This document shows, one piece after another, positions 17,838 to 25,326 of a DNA stretch of 64,000 nt. The position numbers and the translations under genes are program-made. The stretch's first letter is position 1. Each line of letters opens with the position of its first letter. The notes below the pieces were generated by a model that worked only from the letters and a program-made list of their open reading frames with translations, was not told where the DNA came from and did no database searches. The stretch spans positions 1 through 64,000 of the forward strand of contig JANRJH010000017.1 of assembly GCA_033764075.1 (NCBI GenBank), in the 5' to 3' direction. This DNA comes from M3007 sp033764075 (GTDB lineage Bacteria; Bacteroidota; Bacteroidia; Chitinophagales; Saprospiraceae).

Positions 17838-18908
17838 TTACCATCGGATGAGCGCAGAGGCCCAGGTGAAGCCGCTGCCGAAGGCCGCCAGGCACACCAG
17901 GTCGCCCTCCTTGATTTTACCGGCTTCCCAGGCTTCGCACCAGGCGATGGGAACGGAGGCGGCGGTGGTGTTTCCGTAGCGTTGGATGTTGTTCCACACC
18001 TGGTCGTCGCGCAAGCCCAGTTTCTTCTGCACAAACTGGCTGATGCGCAGGTTGGCCTGGTGGGGAATGAGCATGTCTATGTCGGTGGTTTTCAGGCCGG
18101 CTTCCTGCAGCGCTTCTTCGATGACCTCGGGAAATTTCTGGACGGCCATTTTGAACACAAACTGGCCGTCCATCTGGGGATAAAGCTGGCCGTTGTCCAC
18201 CATATGCTGGGTGAGGAATATCTCTCCGGGCACTTCAGGGGCCGGATAGCCGAAATCCGCTGCCTCGCCCATTTTGTGGTGGTGGTAGCCGCCGTGGCTG
18301 CCCGGGTTTATAAAAGCCAGTTTTTCGGCGTAGGTACCGTCGGAGTGCAATTTGGTGGTCAGGATGCCCTTCCCCGCCTCATCGTGGGGCTGGAGGATGA
18401 CGGCGCCGGCGCCATCCCCGAAGATGACCGAGACATTGCGTCCTCGGGTGGTGAAGTCCAATCCCATGGAGTGCATCTCTGATCCAACCACCAGCACGTT
18501 TTTATACACGCCGGTTTTCACAAACTGGTCTGCCACGCTGAGGGCATAAATAAAACCGCTGCACTGGTTTCGCACGTCCAGAGCCCCTGCTTCGCCGCGG
18601 GTGATGCCCAGTTCGCGCTGTAGCAGCACGCCGCATCCGGGAAAGTAGTAGTCCGGGCTCAAGGTGGCAAACACGATGAAATCGATCTCCTCCGGGGCGA
18701 TACCCGCCCGTTCGCAAGCGGTGCGCGTGGCAAGGGCGGCCATGGTTGTCGGCGTTTCTTCGTGCTTTTTCCCGTAACGGCGTTCCTGGATGCCTGTGCG
18801 CTCCTGAATCCACTCGTCGCTGGTGTCCATATAGCGGGTCAGGTCGTCATTGGAGACCACTTTTTCGGGCACATAGAACCCCATACCCGCGATTTTGCTG
18901 CGCTTCAT
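17838..18908 (-). CDS. fabH: 3-oxoacyl-ACP synthase III (FabH-type)
   Basis: A 356-aa thiolase-fold enzyme that condenses an acyl-CoA with malonyl-ACP to start fatty acid synthesis. All catalytic residues are present: Cys116 (NQCSGFIYAL), His283 (IPHQANLRIS) and Asn313 (RYGNTTAAS), with the GDGAGAV loop at 164-170. It is about 30-40 residues longer than E. coli FabH because of an insert around 195-250 with a His-rich GSHGGYHHHKMGEAADFG, a form found in Bacteroidota that may act on other acyl starters. The downstream gene has its own promoter, so this gene is probably monocistronic. A repeat array begins about 40 bases upstream of its start. Confidence 0.92.
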   Translation of the reverse strand: MKRSKIAGMGFYVPEKVVSNDDLTRYMDTSDEWIQERTGIQERRYGKKHEETPTTMAALATRTACERAGIAPEEIDFIVFATLSPDYYFPGCGVLLQRELGITRGEAGALDVRNQCSGFIYALSVADQFVKTGVYKNVLVVGSEMHSMGLDFTTRGRNVSVIFGDGAGAVILQPHDEAGKGILTTKLHSDGTYAEKLAFINPGSHGGYHHHKMGEAADFGYPAPEVPGEIFLTQHMVDNGQLYPQMDGQFVFKMAVQKFPEVIEEALQEAGLKTTDIDMLIPHQANLRISQFVQKKLGLRDDQVWNNIQRYGNTTAASVPIAWCEAWEAGKIKEGDLVCLAAFGSGFTWASALIRW

Positions 18909-18932
18909 AGGTGTTGGCGATTGATTTAGGAT

Positions 18933-19093
18933 GCGAAGATAGGAAAATTGTTGGCTGTTGGCTGTCGGTAGTCGGTTGTTGGCTGTCGGTTGTTGGCTGT
19001 CGGTAGTCGGCTATCGGTAGTCGGTAGTCGGTTGTTGGCTGTCGGTAGTTGGTAGTCGGTTGTCGGAAATAGGCAGCGAAGATAGGAAAGTTG
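18933..19093. repeat. GTCGG/TTGGCTG tandem array flanked by an 18-bp direct repeat
   Basis: Bases 18951-19066 are a degenerate tandem array built from TTGGCTGTCGG, TAGTCGG and TTGTTGG units; its reverse complement is the familiar simple-sequence pattern read as TTDYRQP in false ORFs. The array is flanked by an 18-bp near-identical direct repeat (GCGAAGATAGGAAAATTG at 18933-18950; one mismatch at 19076-19093), which suggests insertion with target duplication. No gene lies between 18909 and 19322. Confidence 0.8.
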
Positions 19094-19214
19094 GTGCAAT
19101 GGCCGGCATTTCCGGCTTTGAACCAACGCATTGCCCCGTAAACAAGGAAAAAGTCCACATAAGCCCCAAAGGGGCGGCCCTCTTGTAGCCACGCAGGGAA
19201 GCATAGCGTCAAAT

Positions 19215-19301
19215 GAGGGTATATCATAAGTGCCGTGGCATAATGCTTTTCAAAATTTTAATTGGAGGAGTGCCGGTTCATTAGACTTACGATACACCCT
19301 C
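19215..19301. mobile_element. MITE-like inverted-repeat element, copy 1
   Basis: An 87-bp AT-rich element bounded by 17-bp imperfect inverted repeats (GAGGGTATATCATAAGT at the left, ACTTACGATACACCCTC at the right). A second copy is at 46064-46154, sharing AATTGGAG(G/A)A(G/A)TGCCGGTT and the right end. It has no coding capacity. A GCCCCAAAGGGGC hairpin lies just to the left, near 19165. The ends recall IS-type termini, but the parental transposase is not in the window. Confidence 0.7.
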
Positions 19302-19322
19302 CAAAGCAATAGCCGCAGGCAC

Positions 19323-20267
19323 TTATGGCGCCTTTTTTTTGAATACCCCGTATATCATGCGCTTTCGCCACTCCACCCGGATGCCGCTGTTGACCAGCCA
19401 GACGCCAAAAATGGTGACGGCCATTCCCGCGATCGCTGTGGGACTCAGGCGCTCGTCCAAAAAAAGCCAGCCCATGGTAATGGCCACAACGGGGTTTATG
19501 TACGTGTACAAACTCGACACGGCAGCGCTCAGGTGCTGCAAGGCAAACATATACAGACTAAACGCCACCGCGGAGCCGATAAAGGCCAGGTAAAGCACGG
19601 CCACCCAACCTTCTGTGGTGTGGCGCACCGGTTGTACCGGGTCGAGGAGAAAGTGCAATGGAAGAGCAAACAATCCGCCAAACAGCACCTGCAAACCGGC
19701 ATTCAGTACCGGCGACACACCAGGGGCGTTGTACCGTTTGGCCATGACCGTGCCCAGCGACCACGTGAAACAGGAGCCGAAAGCCGCAACGATCCCCCAT
19801 CGGTACCGGGGATCAAGAAAGTCCTGCCAGCCATCGTGAAAAACCACACCCAGGCCCAGAAAGCCGATCAGCACGCCGGCGACGACCCGCAAGGATACCG
19901 GTTCCCCGCCGCGCCACAGGATGTTGATCAACACCACGACCACCGGCGTAAGCGACCCGATCACCGACGAAAGTCCAGACGACACGTACTGCATCCCCCA
20001 GGTAATTAAACCATTGCCCCCGGTGATGGTGAGCAGTCCCATAAACATCTGCCTGCCTGTATACGCCCATCCGGGCACCTGAAACCGCCCCATAGCCCAT
20101 GCCAGGGCGAGCAATACCAGCCCGCCCAGTATCTGGCGGAGCCCAACCAACAAAAAGGGCGGAAAATCGCGTATGGCCAGTTTGATCCCCGTATAAGTGG
20201 TGCCCCAGATGATGCAAATGGCGCCAAGCGACAGGTAAGCGAGGGTGCGGGGAGAGATAGCGGTCAT
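19323..20267 (-). CDS. EamA-domain drug/metabolite transporter
   Basis: A 314-aa inner-membrane protein with ten predicted segments arranged as two EamA repeats of five. The N-terminal motif IIWGTTYTGIKLAIRDFPPF and the second-repeat entry GIVAAFGSCFTWSLGTVM are typical of the DMT (RhaT/YdcZ-like) superfamily. Substrates of such exporters are commonly amino acids or metabolites, and none can be assigned here. It lies downstream of the GNAT gene with 57 bases between, and may be the tail of that transcript. Confidence 0.9.
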   Translation of the reverse strand: MTAISPRTLAYLSLGAICIIWGTTYTGIKLAIRDFPPFLLVGLRQILGGLVLLALAWAMGRFQVPGWAYTGRQMFMGLLTITGGNGLITWGMQYVSSGLSSVIGSLTPVVVVLINILWRGGEPVSLRVVAGVLIGFLGLGVVFHDGWQDFLDPRYRWGIVAAFGSCFTWSLGTVMAKRYNAPGVSPVLNAGLQVLFGGLFALPLHFLLDPVQPVRHTTEGWVAVLYLAFIGSAVAFSLYMFALQHLSAAVSSLYTYINPVVAITMGWLFLDERLSPTAIAGMAVTIFGVWLVNSGIRVEWRKRMIYGVFKKKAP

Positions 20268-20324
20268 TGGATGTGTTGAATGGTGGTCTTCTGCGACATT
20301 TTATGCCGGCATGTTTTGGGGGTC

Positions 20325-20831
20325 TTACGCCTGCACGTTGTGTTCCATCAGGAAGTCGTCCATCACATAATTCGGCCCAAAGGGTTGGTCGAGCCATTCC
20401 CGAATGACAAAGCCGTTCTTGAAGTAGAAATTCACGCTTTTGAAGTTCCGCCGGTTTACGTACAAACGAATCGTGCGCGCACCGGGCATGCGAGCCAGCA
20501 GTTGGCGAAAAGCATCGGTACCGACGCCCCTGCCGCGCTGGTCAATGTAAAACTTGTGGATGAAGAAGCGGCCGTCCCCCTGGTTTTCAACGGCGACGAA
20601 CCCCAGTGCCTGTTGCTTGTCTTCGGTGTCCGAAGGAATAATCAACCAATAGGTAAAGGCCGACGAACGGATTTGCTCCAGGAGTTTTTCCGCCCCATAC
20701 ATCCATTCGAGCATGTACTCGATCTGGTCCATGGAGATGATGGCGGGGTAATGCTCCCGCCAGATGCGCTCAGCCAGGCTCCGGATCAGGGGAACATCCT
20801 CAGGGATTGCTTTAACCAACCCAACCGGCAT
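20325..20831 (-). CDS. GNAT family N-acetyltransferase
   Basis: A 168-aa cytoplasmic acetyltransferase. The acetyl-CoA binding motif A is seen as FYIDQRGRGVGTDAFRQLL (residues about 93-112), preceded by the beta-4 strand QALGFVAVENQGDGRFFIHK and followed by TIRLYVNRRNFKSVNFYFKNGF. The acceptor substrate is unknown. It is 9 bases downstream of the OmpH-like gene, so they are probably co-transcribed. Confidence 0.9.
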   Translation of the reverse strand: MPVGLVKAIPEDVPLIRSLAERIWREHYPAIISMDQIEYMLEWMYGAEKLLEQIRSSAFTYWLIIPSDTEDKQQALGFVAVENQGDGRFFIHKFYIDQRGRGVGTDAFRQLLARMPGARTIRLYVNRRNFKSVNFYFKNGFVIREWLDQPFGPNYVMDDFLMEHNVQA

Positions 20832-20840
20832 GGCTGCAAA

Positions 20841-21431
20841 TTATTGGTTTTCCGTTTTTTCATTGAGCAAACGCAACACCTCTTCCGTGATGTCGAGGCT
20901 GTCGTTGGCCAGCAGCACCTGTCCGCCACGGGAATAGGACAGGATATAATCGTACCCAATCTGGTCCTGCAGCGTTTTCAGCTTGGCTTCCACGTTGGCG
21001 TACAGTTCTTCCAGCGCCTTTTTCTGCTCTTCGGCCAGCTCCTTGCCCAGGCGCTGCTCCTCTTCCGCGAGCTTTTTCTGGCGTTGCATGAGGCCGTTGT
21101 ACTCTTTTTCCAGTTCGGCGGGCGGCACCGTGCCGCTTTGCGCTTTCTGTTCAAAGGCCTGCATGTCGCGAATCAGCGACTCCTGTTTGCTGCGCAGGCT
21201 GTTTTCGGCGTTTTTTACCCGGTTTTCGATCGCCTCTTTTTGCTGTTTGATCCACTCGTAACGCGCGTCCAGGGTGTCGGCGTTCACGTATGCGATCTTC
21301 GCCCCCCGTTCCAGCCCTTCAGGAGGGCGAATGACTTCCTGCGGCGTGGTTTTTGGAGAAAAGTGCAAATAATACTGGTGGGCTACACCCAAAAGGGCGA
21401 TGATGCTGAGTACGAGGGGGAGTTGTTTCAT
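20841..21431 (-). CDS. OmpH/Skp-like periplasmic chaperone
   Basis: A 196-aa protein: an N-terminal signal or anchor (PLVLSIIALLGVAHQYYL) is followed by GAKIAYVNADTLDARYEWI, which matches the Skp/OmpH opening IAYVN-D, then a long coiled coil (about 60-150, Glu/Lys/Gln-rich) and the closing GYDYILSYSRGGQVLLAN strand. Skp trimers carry unfolded outer-membrane proteins through the periplasm. The hydrophobic N-terminus has no obvious signal peptidase site, so it may stay membrane-anchored. A -7 box lies at 21475-21482. Confidence 0.88.
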   Translation of the reverse strand: MKQLPLVLSIIALLGVAHQYYLHFSPKTTPQEVIRPPEGLERGAKIAYVNADTLDARYEWIKQQKEAIENRVKNAENSLRSKQESLIRDMQAFEQKAQSGTVPPAELEKEYNGLMQRQKKLAEEEQRLGKELAEEQKKALEELYANVEAKLKTLQDQIGYDYILSYSRGGQVLLANDSLDITEEVLRLLNEKTENQ

Positions 21432-21474
21432 GTTATCTGACGTCGGTAACCGTTCATCCGGGGTAAATAAAGGG

Positions 21475-21482
21475 CAAAAGTA
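21475..21482 (-). promoter_or_regulatory. Predicted -7 box of the OmpH-like gene
   Basis: Minus-strand TACTTTTG fits TAnnTTTG, 44 bases upstream of the ATG. TTTG motifs upstream sit at 14- and 25-base spacings, neither ideal. Confidence 0.45.
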
Positions 21483-21539
21483 CGTTTCTGGTCGTACAAA
21501 TCCTGAACAAATAAGTTTTTGGTCTCCGCGATCCTTTGT

Positions 21540-21665
21540 GCTACTCTGTGCTACCTCTGTGATACCTCTGTGCCCCTCTGTGGTTCATTTTTTAAATAAA
21601 CCGCAGAGGAGCACAGAGGTCTCGCAGAGGAGCACAGAGATCTCGCAGAGGAGCACAGAGAGGCG
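21540..21665. repeat. CTCTGTG repeat array with inverted half
   Basis: Four or five CTCTGTG units (with ACCTCTGTGAT, CCTCTGTGGTTCATTT) are followed by the reverse-complement form TAAATAAACCGCAGAGG and three units of about 20 bp, each built on CGCAGAGGAGCACAGAG. The two halves can fold into a large stem. The same sequence type fills the 35-bp insert at 11379-11413. The array separates the TolC-like gene end from the OmpH promoter. Confidence 0.85.
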
Positions 21666-21687
21666 GGCGCAAACCAGACTTACTCAC

Positions 21688-22413
21688 TTACTGCGGATTT
21701 TTCGCCGGATGTTGCACATGCTCCCACCGCACCCCAATCAGGGCCTCCAGATCGTACTGGGCCAGGCGAACCTCAATATCGCTTTTTTGGCGCATTTCCT
21801 GGGCTTGGAAATAAGCACCCGAAGCGGCGCTGTAATCCTGAAAAGTCAGCTCGTCTTTTTCATACAACTGCTTTACCAGCAAGTAGTTGTTGTAGGCGTC
21901 TTTCTCAAAGATCGCCCGGAAGGAAAGTGATTCGTTGGCTGCTTTGAAGCGTTCATAGGCGAGCAGGGTTTCGCGCCGGGTGGTCAGCATCCTTTCGTCG
22001 ATGGCCATACGGGCAACCATTTCGCGCTCACGGGAAATCTTGTTTTTGGTGGGCTGGGTGAAAATGTTATACGGACTGATGCCGAGGGCGAAGTTCCAGC
22101 GGGGGAAGAAACTGTTGGCTTCGGTAAGGGGCTGTCCGAACGACTCAATGTTGGCCTCGTTGACGTTGATCGAAAGTCCAATGTCGCGCATCCACTCCTT
22201 GCGCGTATTGGCGGATTGTAATTGCACGATTTTAGATTCCCGCTGCGCAACGGCATTCTCCGGATTATTCATCCAGGCGAGCTGAACCAGGTATTCCCGG
22301 AAATCAATGGCGATGGTATCGAGCGGTACAATAACCGAGTCGAAGTTGATGCGTTGGGCGATGCCCATTGCCGGGGTCAGTAAGACGAACAAAAACACTG
22401 GAAAAATACGCAT
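21688..22413 (-). CDS. TolC-like outer-membrane efflux protein, half-length
   Basis: A 241-aa exported protein with signal peptide MRIFPVFLFVLLTPAMGIAQ and a helical body like one of the two TolC repeats (residues about 35-235: ESKIVQLQSANTRKEW, NIFTQPTKNKISRERE, then the heptad-rich MRQKSDIEVRLAQYDLEALIGV ending). A full TolC has about 450-480 residues in two repeats; here only one repeat is present. Its position, last in the polysaccharide operon and 7 bases after the polymerase gene, suggests a role in export across the outer membrane. The start at 22413 is fixed by the signal peptide. Confidence 0.8.
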   Translation of the reverse strand: MRIFPVFLFVLLTPAMGIAQRINFDSVIVPLDTIAIDFREYLVQLAWMNNPENAVAQRESKIVQLQSANTRKEWMRDIGLSINVNEANIESFGQPLTEANSFFPRWNFALGISPYNIFTQPTKNKISREREMVARMAIDERMLTTRRETLLAYERFKAANESLSFRAIFEKDAYNNYLLVKQLYEKDELTFQDYSAASGAYFQAQEMRQKSDIEVRLAQYDLEALIGVRWEHVQHPAKNPQ

Positions 22414-22420
22414 GGCGGAT

Positions 22421-23932
22421 TCAGTTTTTGGTATTAGGTAATGGATTGTTGGACGCCGGCGCAGCAAATGCCGGATCGAAGTTTTTCAGGGTGACCAGCA
22501 TGGCCAGGAAGATGTTGTAAATGGTATTGATGGGCTGCTGAAGGATAGCCTCCTGGGAGTAGCAGGCAACCGCCAGCATGTAACACGCGGTGGCGATGGC
22601 CGCATAGGTGGCCTTTATCCAGGGATCCCTGCATCGATGATAGTAGTAAATGCCCGTTCGAATGGCCACAAAGTGCATCAGGGTGTACAGAATGAGCCCT
22701 ATCCAGCCCAGCTCTACAGCCATGCGCACAAAACTGGAGTCGTGGTTGAACGTAGACAACCAACTGCCGGGCGCAAAACGCCCTCCCCACGCCCCGCAAC
22801 TGCCCAGCCCTGCGCCTATCGGGTGGCTTCGAATAAAGGGCTGGATGCGCGCCTGGTTTTTCAGCCGCACCTGCATCGAGTCGTCTTCCGGCTTGAACGC
22901 CGACTGGAGCCGGTAAATGACCCCGTTCGTGGTCGATTTAACCATCAGCACCCCGCCCAGCATCAGCATGATCCCGCCGGCAATAAGCACCTTGCGGTTC
23001 AGGGTAAGCAACATGTAAAACAACAACCCGAGGGGTATGATCACCACCGACGTGCGGGTGCCGGAAAAGCTCATGCCCATGATGGCCGTGACGATCATCA
23101 CCAGAAAAAGTCCTTTGGCCAGCCAACTCCGCGTCGCAGCCATCAAAATACCGCACATGACGGCAAAGAAGGCCATTAAGTTGCCGAAGGTGGTCGGGTC
23201 GTAACACAATGACGGTACCCGAACCAAATTCCACTGGATGTAAAGTTGCGCCCGGTTCGAATCGCTCATGATCCAGGCCATTTCACCGGGCGTGAGCCCC
23301 CAGTAGTGCTGCTTGACACCGTATGCAGCACAAACAAAGCAAATGGCAAAAATGAAATAGAGCAGGTAGTACAAAGCCTGCTTGTTGTTGCGCAAGGCGT
23401 AGGCGCCGATGAAAAAAACCAGCAGCTGAAGTGCCACCGTACGCACCGTGAACAACCAGGAAAGCCTCGACAGCGCCTCGGGATTCAGCACCATCAAACC
23501 ATTGTAAAACAGCCAGATCAGAATCATATAGCTCAGGCTGTTCTGCATAAAACGGCCGTCGCGCTCCCTGAACTGGCCCAGCAGCAGGCTGACCAGCCCC
23601 ACGAGAATCAGCCCGTCGTTCAACAAGCCCAGGGGTGCGTTGACGTAACGGAGCAAAAACGTGACCATAATGGCCGAGGTCAGCATCAGTCCCAGGTTGA
23701 TCGCCGGATTGAACAGGGCGAACAACACCAGCGGTAACCCGATGGACAGGGCCACCACGACAAAGCCGACGCCCAGATGGGACACCGAAAAAAGCCAGGC
23801 AAGGGGCAAAACACACAAGAGCAGGAGTGCCAAACCCAGCGGGCTGGCCAGGCGTCGGTCTACCACTTGCTGCCACAGGTACTCCTTCAGGGTGCGTCCT
23901 GAAGGCGAAAGGATGTATTGGTCTTTTGTCAT
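22421..23932 (-). CDS. O-antigen ligase/polymerase family protein
   Basis: A 503-aa polytopic membrane protein with about 12 segments of the Wzy/WaaL superfamily. The conserved parts are the long periplasmic loop containing QARIQPFIRSHPIGAGLGSC and FNHDSSFVRMAVELGWIGL, which matches the Wzy_C H-x-S-F-v-r-m-x-x-E-x-G motif. Between wzx-like and TolC-like genes it is most likely the polymerase of the exopolysaccharide repeat unit. It starts 3 bases after the stop of a 37-aa membrane protein gene. Confidence 0.88.
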   Translation of the reverse strand: MTKDQYILSPSGRTLKEYLWQQVVDRRLASPLGLALLLLCVLPLAWLFSVSHLGVGFVVVALSIGLPLVLFALFNPAINLGLMLTSAIMVTFLLRYVNAPLGLLNDGLILVGLVSLLLGQFRERDGRFMQNSLSYMILIWLFYNGLMVLNPEALSRLSWLFTVRTVALQLLVFFIGAYALRNNKQALYYLLYFIFAICFVCAAYGVKQHYWGLTPGEMAWIMSDSNRAQLYIQWNLVRVPSLCYDPTTFGNLMAFFAVMCGILMAATRSWLAKGLFLVMIVTAIMGMSFSGTRTSVVIIPLGLLFYMLLTLNRKVLIAGGIMLMLGGVLMVKSTTNGVIYRLQSAFKPEDDSMQVRLKNQARIQPFIRSHPIGAGLGSCGAWGGRFAPGSWLSTFNHDSSFVRMAVELGWIGLILYTLMHFVAIRTGIYYYHRCRDPWIKATYAAIATACYMLAVACYSQEAILQQPINTIYNIFLAMLVTLKNFDPAFAAPASNNPLPNTKN

Positions 23933-23935
23933 CGT

Positions 23936-24049
23936 TTAAAAATACAGTACTTTTAGAAAAATGGCCAGCAGCGTCAACACCACCAGGGCGGTGACGGCAA
24001 TCTCCGAGAATTGTTCAATTGGGGTTATGGGGACTTTCGGTTCGCTCAT
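23936..24049 (-). CDS. 37-aa single-span membrane protein
   Basis: A very small gene read directly from the sequence: an ATG at 24049 opens a 37-codon frame ending in TAA at 23936-23938. The product starts MSEPKVPITPIEQFSEI and continues as a hydrophobic segment (AVTALVVLTLLAIFLKVLYF). It fills the gap between the glycosyltransferase (30 bases upstream) and the polymerase gene (3 bases downstream), in phase with the compact operon, which favours a real gene. It could be a small subunit of the polymerisation or transport complex. No family recognised. Confidence 0.6.
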   Translation of the reverse strand: MSEPKVPITPIEQFSEIAVTALVVLTLLAIFLKVLYF

Positions 24050-24079
24050 GGTGCTGTTGGTTGAGTAAAGGTGTGGTAC

Positions 24080-25315
24080 TTACGCCGGTTGCGGCTCCGC
24101 CGGGGCTTTCGCGGCATATCGCTCCGCAATTGCCCACAGCTGGGCAATGCGCGCCGTCCAGGTGTTCGATTCAGCAACCCGCACCCGGGCAATTTCCCGC
24201 TCCGGGTTGTGCTCGGCGATGGCCCGGTCAATATTCCGGATAAATGCCTCGGGAGTCTCCGACAGGTAAATCACGTCGCCAAACCCGCGGATGTCGTCGG
24301 AAAAGCTGGTAGATACCACCGGCTTTCCGGCAGCCAGGTATTCGTTGATCTTCAGCGGGTAAATACTCCTGGTGAGGGTGTTGAGCAGAAAAGGAATGAG
24401 GGCCACGTCCATGTGCTGGAGCAACGGCGGCAACTCATCAAGACGACGGGGCCCTGCAAACACCACGTTCGGCATCCGGTCCAGACCCAACGCTTGCGGC
24501 TCCGGCGAATTCACCGGTCCGACCAGCAACAGGGTTTTGTCGGGATGGGCCTGCGCGACTGCTTTTATGAGCGGATAGTCGACCCGCAACTCGTCCATGT
24601 TGCCGATAAACCCGATGACCGCACCCGTACGGCCTGCCAGTTCGGGCGGGCGGGGAAACTGTTCGGTGCGGACGCGGGAAAATACCGATATGTCGACCGC
24701 GTTGAAAAACGTCTCGATGTTTCGGGCATAAGGCTGAAGCAGTTTTTTCAGGTTCGTTGAGGTCACAAACGTCAGATCGGCTTCCGCTGCCGCCGCTTGT
24801 TCGAGCCGAACGCCATGCCTGGCGGTGTAAGGGTTCTGGCTGATGTCGTCGATGCAGTGGTAAATGCCGAGACGAGCACCAAAGGAAGCCGGCAGACTGC
24901 CTACAAAAAACGGATCATAACAATTGATGTAAATGAAATCCCGCACATGGTAGGCCTGCAAGGCAAACCGGATGGCCTGGAGCACCCGCCGGTCGTTTTG
25001 TTTTTTGAAAAAATTATACACCTTGCCCGTTGGCATCCAGTTGATGGGCAGGGTCATGCGGGGCTGGAACACCGTCAGGTTGTGCTGCAAATGTTCAACA
25101 TGAACCTGTCCTTTCATCATCGCCGGCAGACGTTGACGCAAAGCCGGGTCGCCTGCGCGCCAGCCCGAAACAACATCCTTGTAGGAATACGGATGGTTGA
25201 CGTAAAATACGCGATGGTGCCTGGCCAGTTCCTTGGCCATGCTTAGCGAAACGGAAGAATATACGTTATCGCTCCGAAAAAGCGTAAAAAAGACGATATC
25301 GGTACGGTGATGCAT
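24080..25315 (-). CDS. Glycosyltransferase (GT-B, TuaH/GT4-like)
   Basis: A 411-aa cytoplasmic glycosyltransferase that adds a sugar to the lipid-linked repeat unit. The GT-B C-terminal half is recognisable: GAVIGFIGNMDELRVDYPLI begins the nucleotide-sugar domain, then TLLLVGPVNSPE, and the donor-binding EYLAAGKPVVST motif near residue 335. The N-terminal DIVFFTLFRSDNVYSSVS and the HCIDDISQNPY segment resemble TuaH-like enzymes. The donor sugar is unknown. It follows the flippase gene with 11 bases between. Confidence 0.88.
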   Translation of the reverse strand: MHHRTDIVFFTLFRSDNVYSSVSLSMAKELARHHRVFYVNHPYSYKDVVSGWRAGDPALRQRLPAMMKGQVHVEHLQHNLTVFQPRMTLPINWMPTGKVYNFFKKQNDRRVLQAIRFALQAYHVRDFIYINCYDPFFVGSLPASFGARLGIYHCIDDISQNPYTARHGVRLEQAAAAEADLTFVTSTNLKKLLQPYARNIETFFNAVDISVFSRVRTEQFPRPPELAGRTGAVIGFIGNMDELRVDYPLIKAVAQAHPDKTLLLVGPVNSPEPQALGLDRMPNVVFAGPRRLDELPPLLQHMDVALIPFLLNTLTRSIYPLKINEYLAAGKPVVSTSFSDDIRGFGDVIYLSETPEAFIRNIDRAIAEHNPEREIARVRVAESNTWTARIAQLWAIAERYAAKAPAEPQPA

Positions 25316-25326
25316 GGGTGATCATT

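Noticed and set aside
18847..19227. A frame reading TTDYRQP repeats
   Set aside because: It is translated tandem-repeat DNA without start signals.
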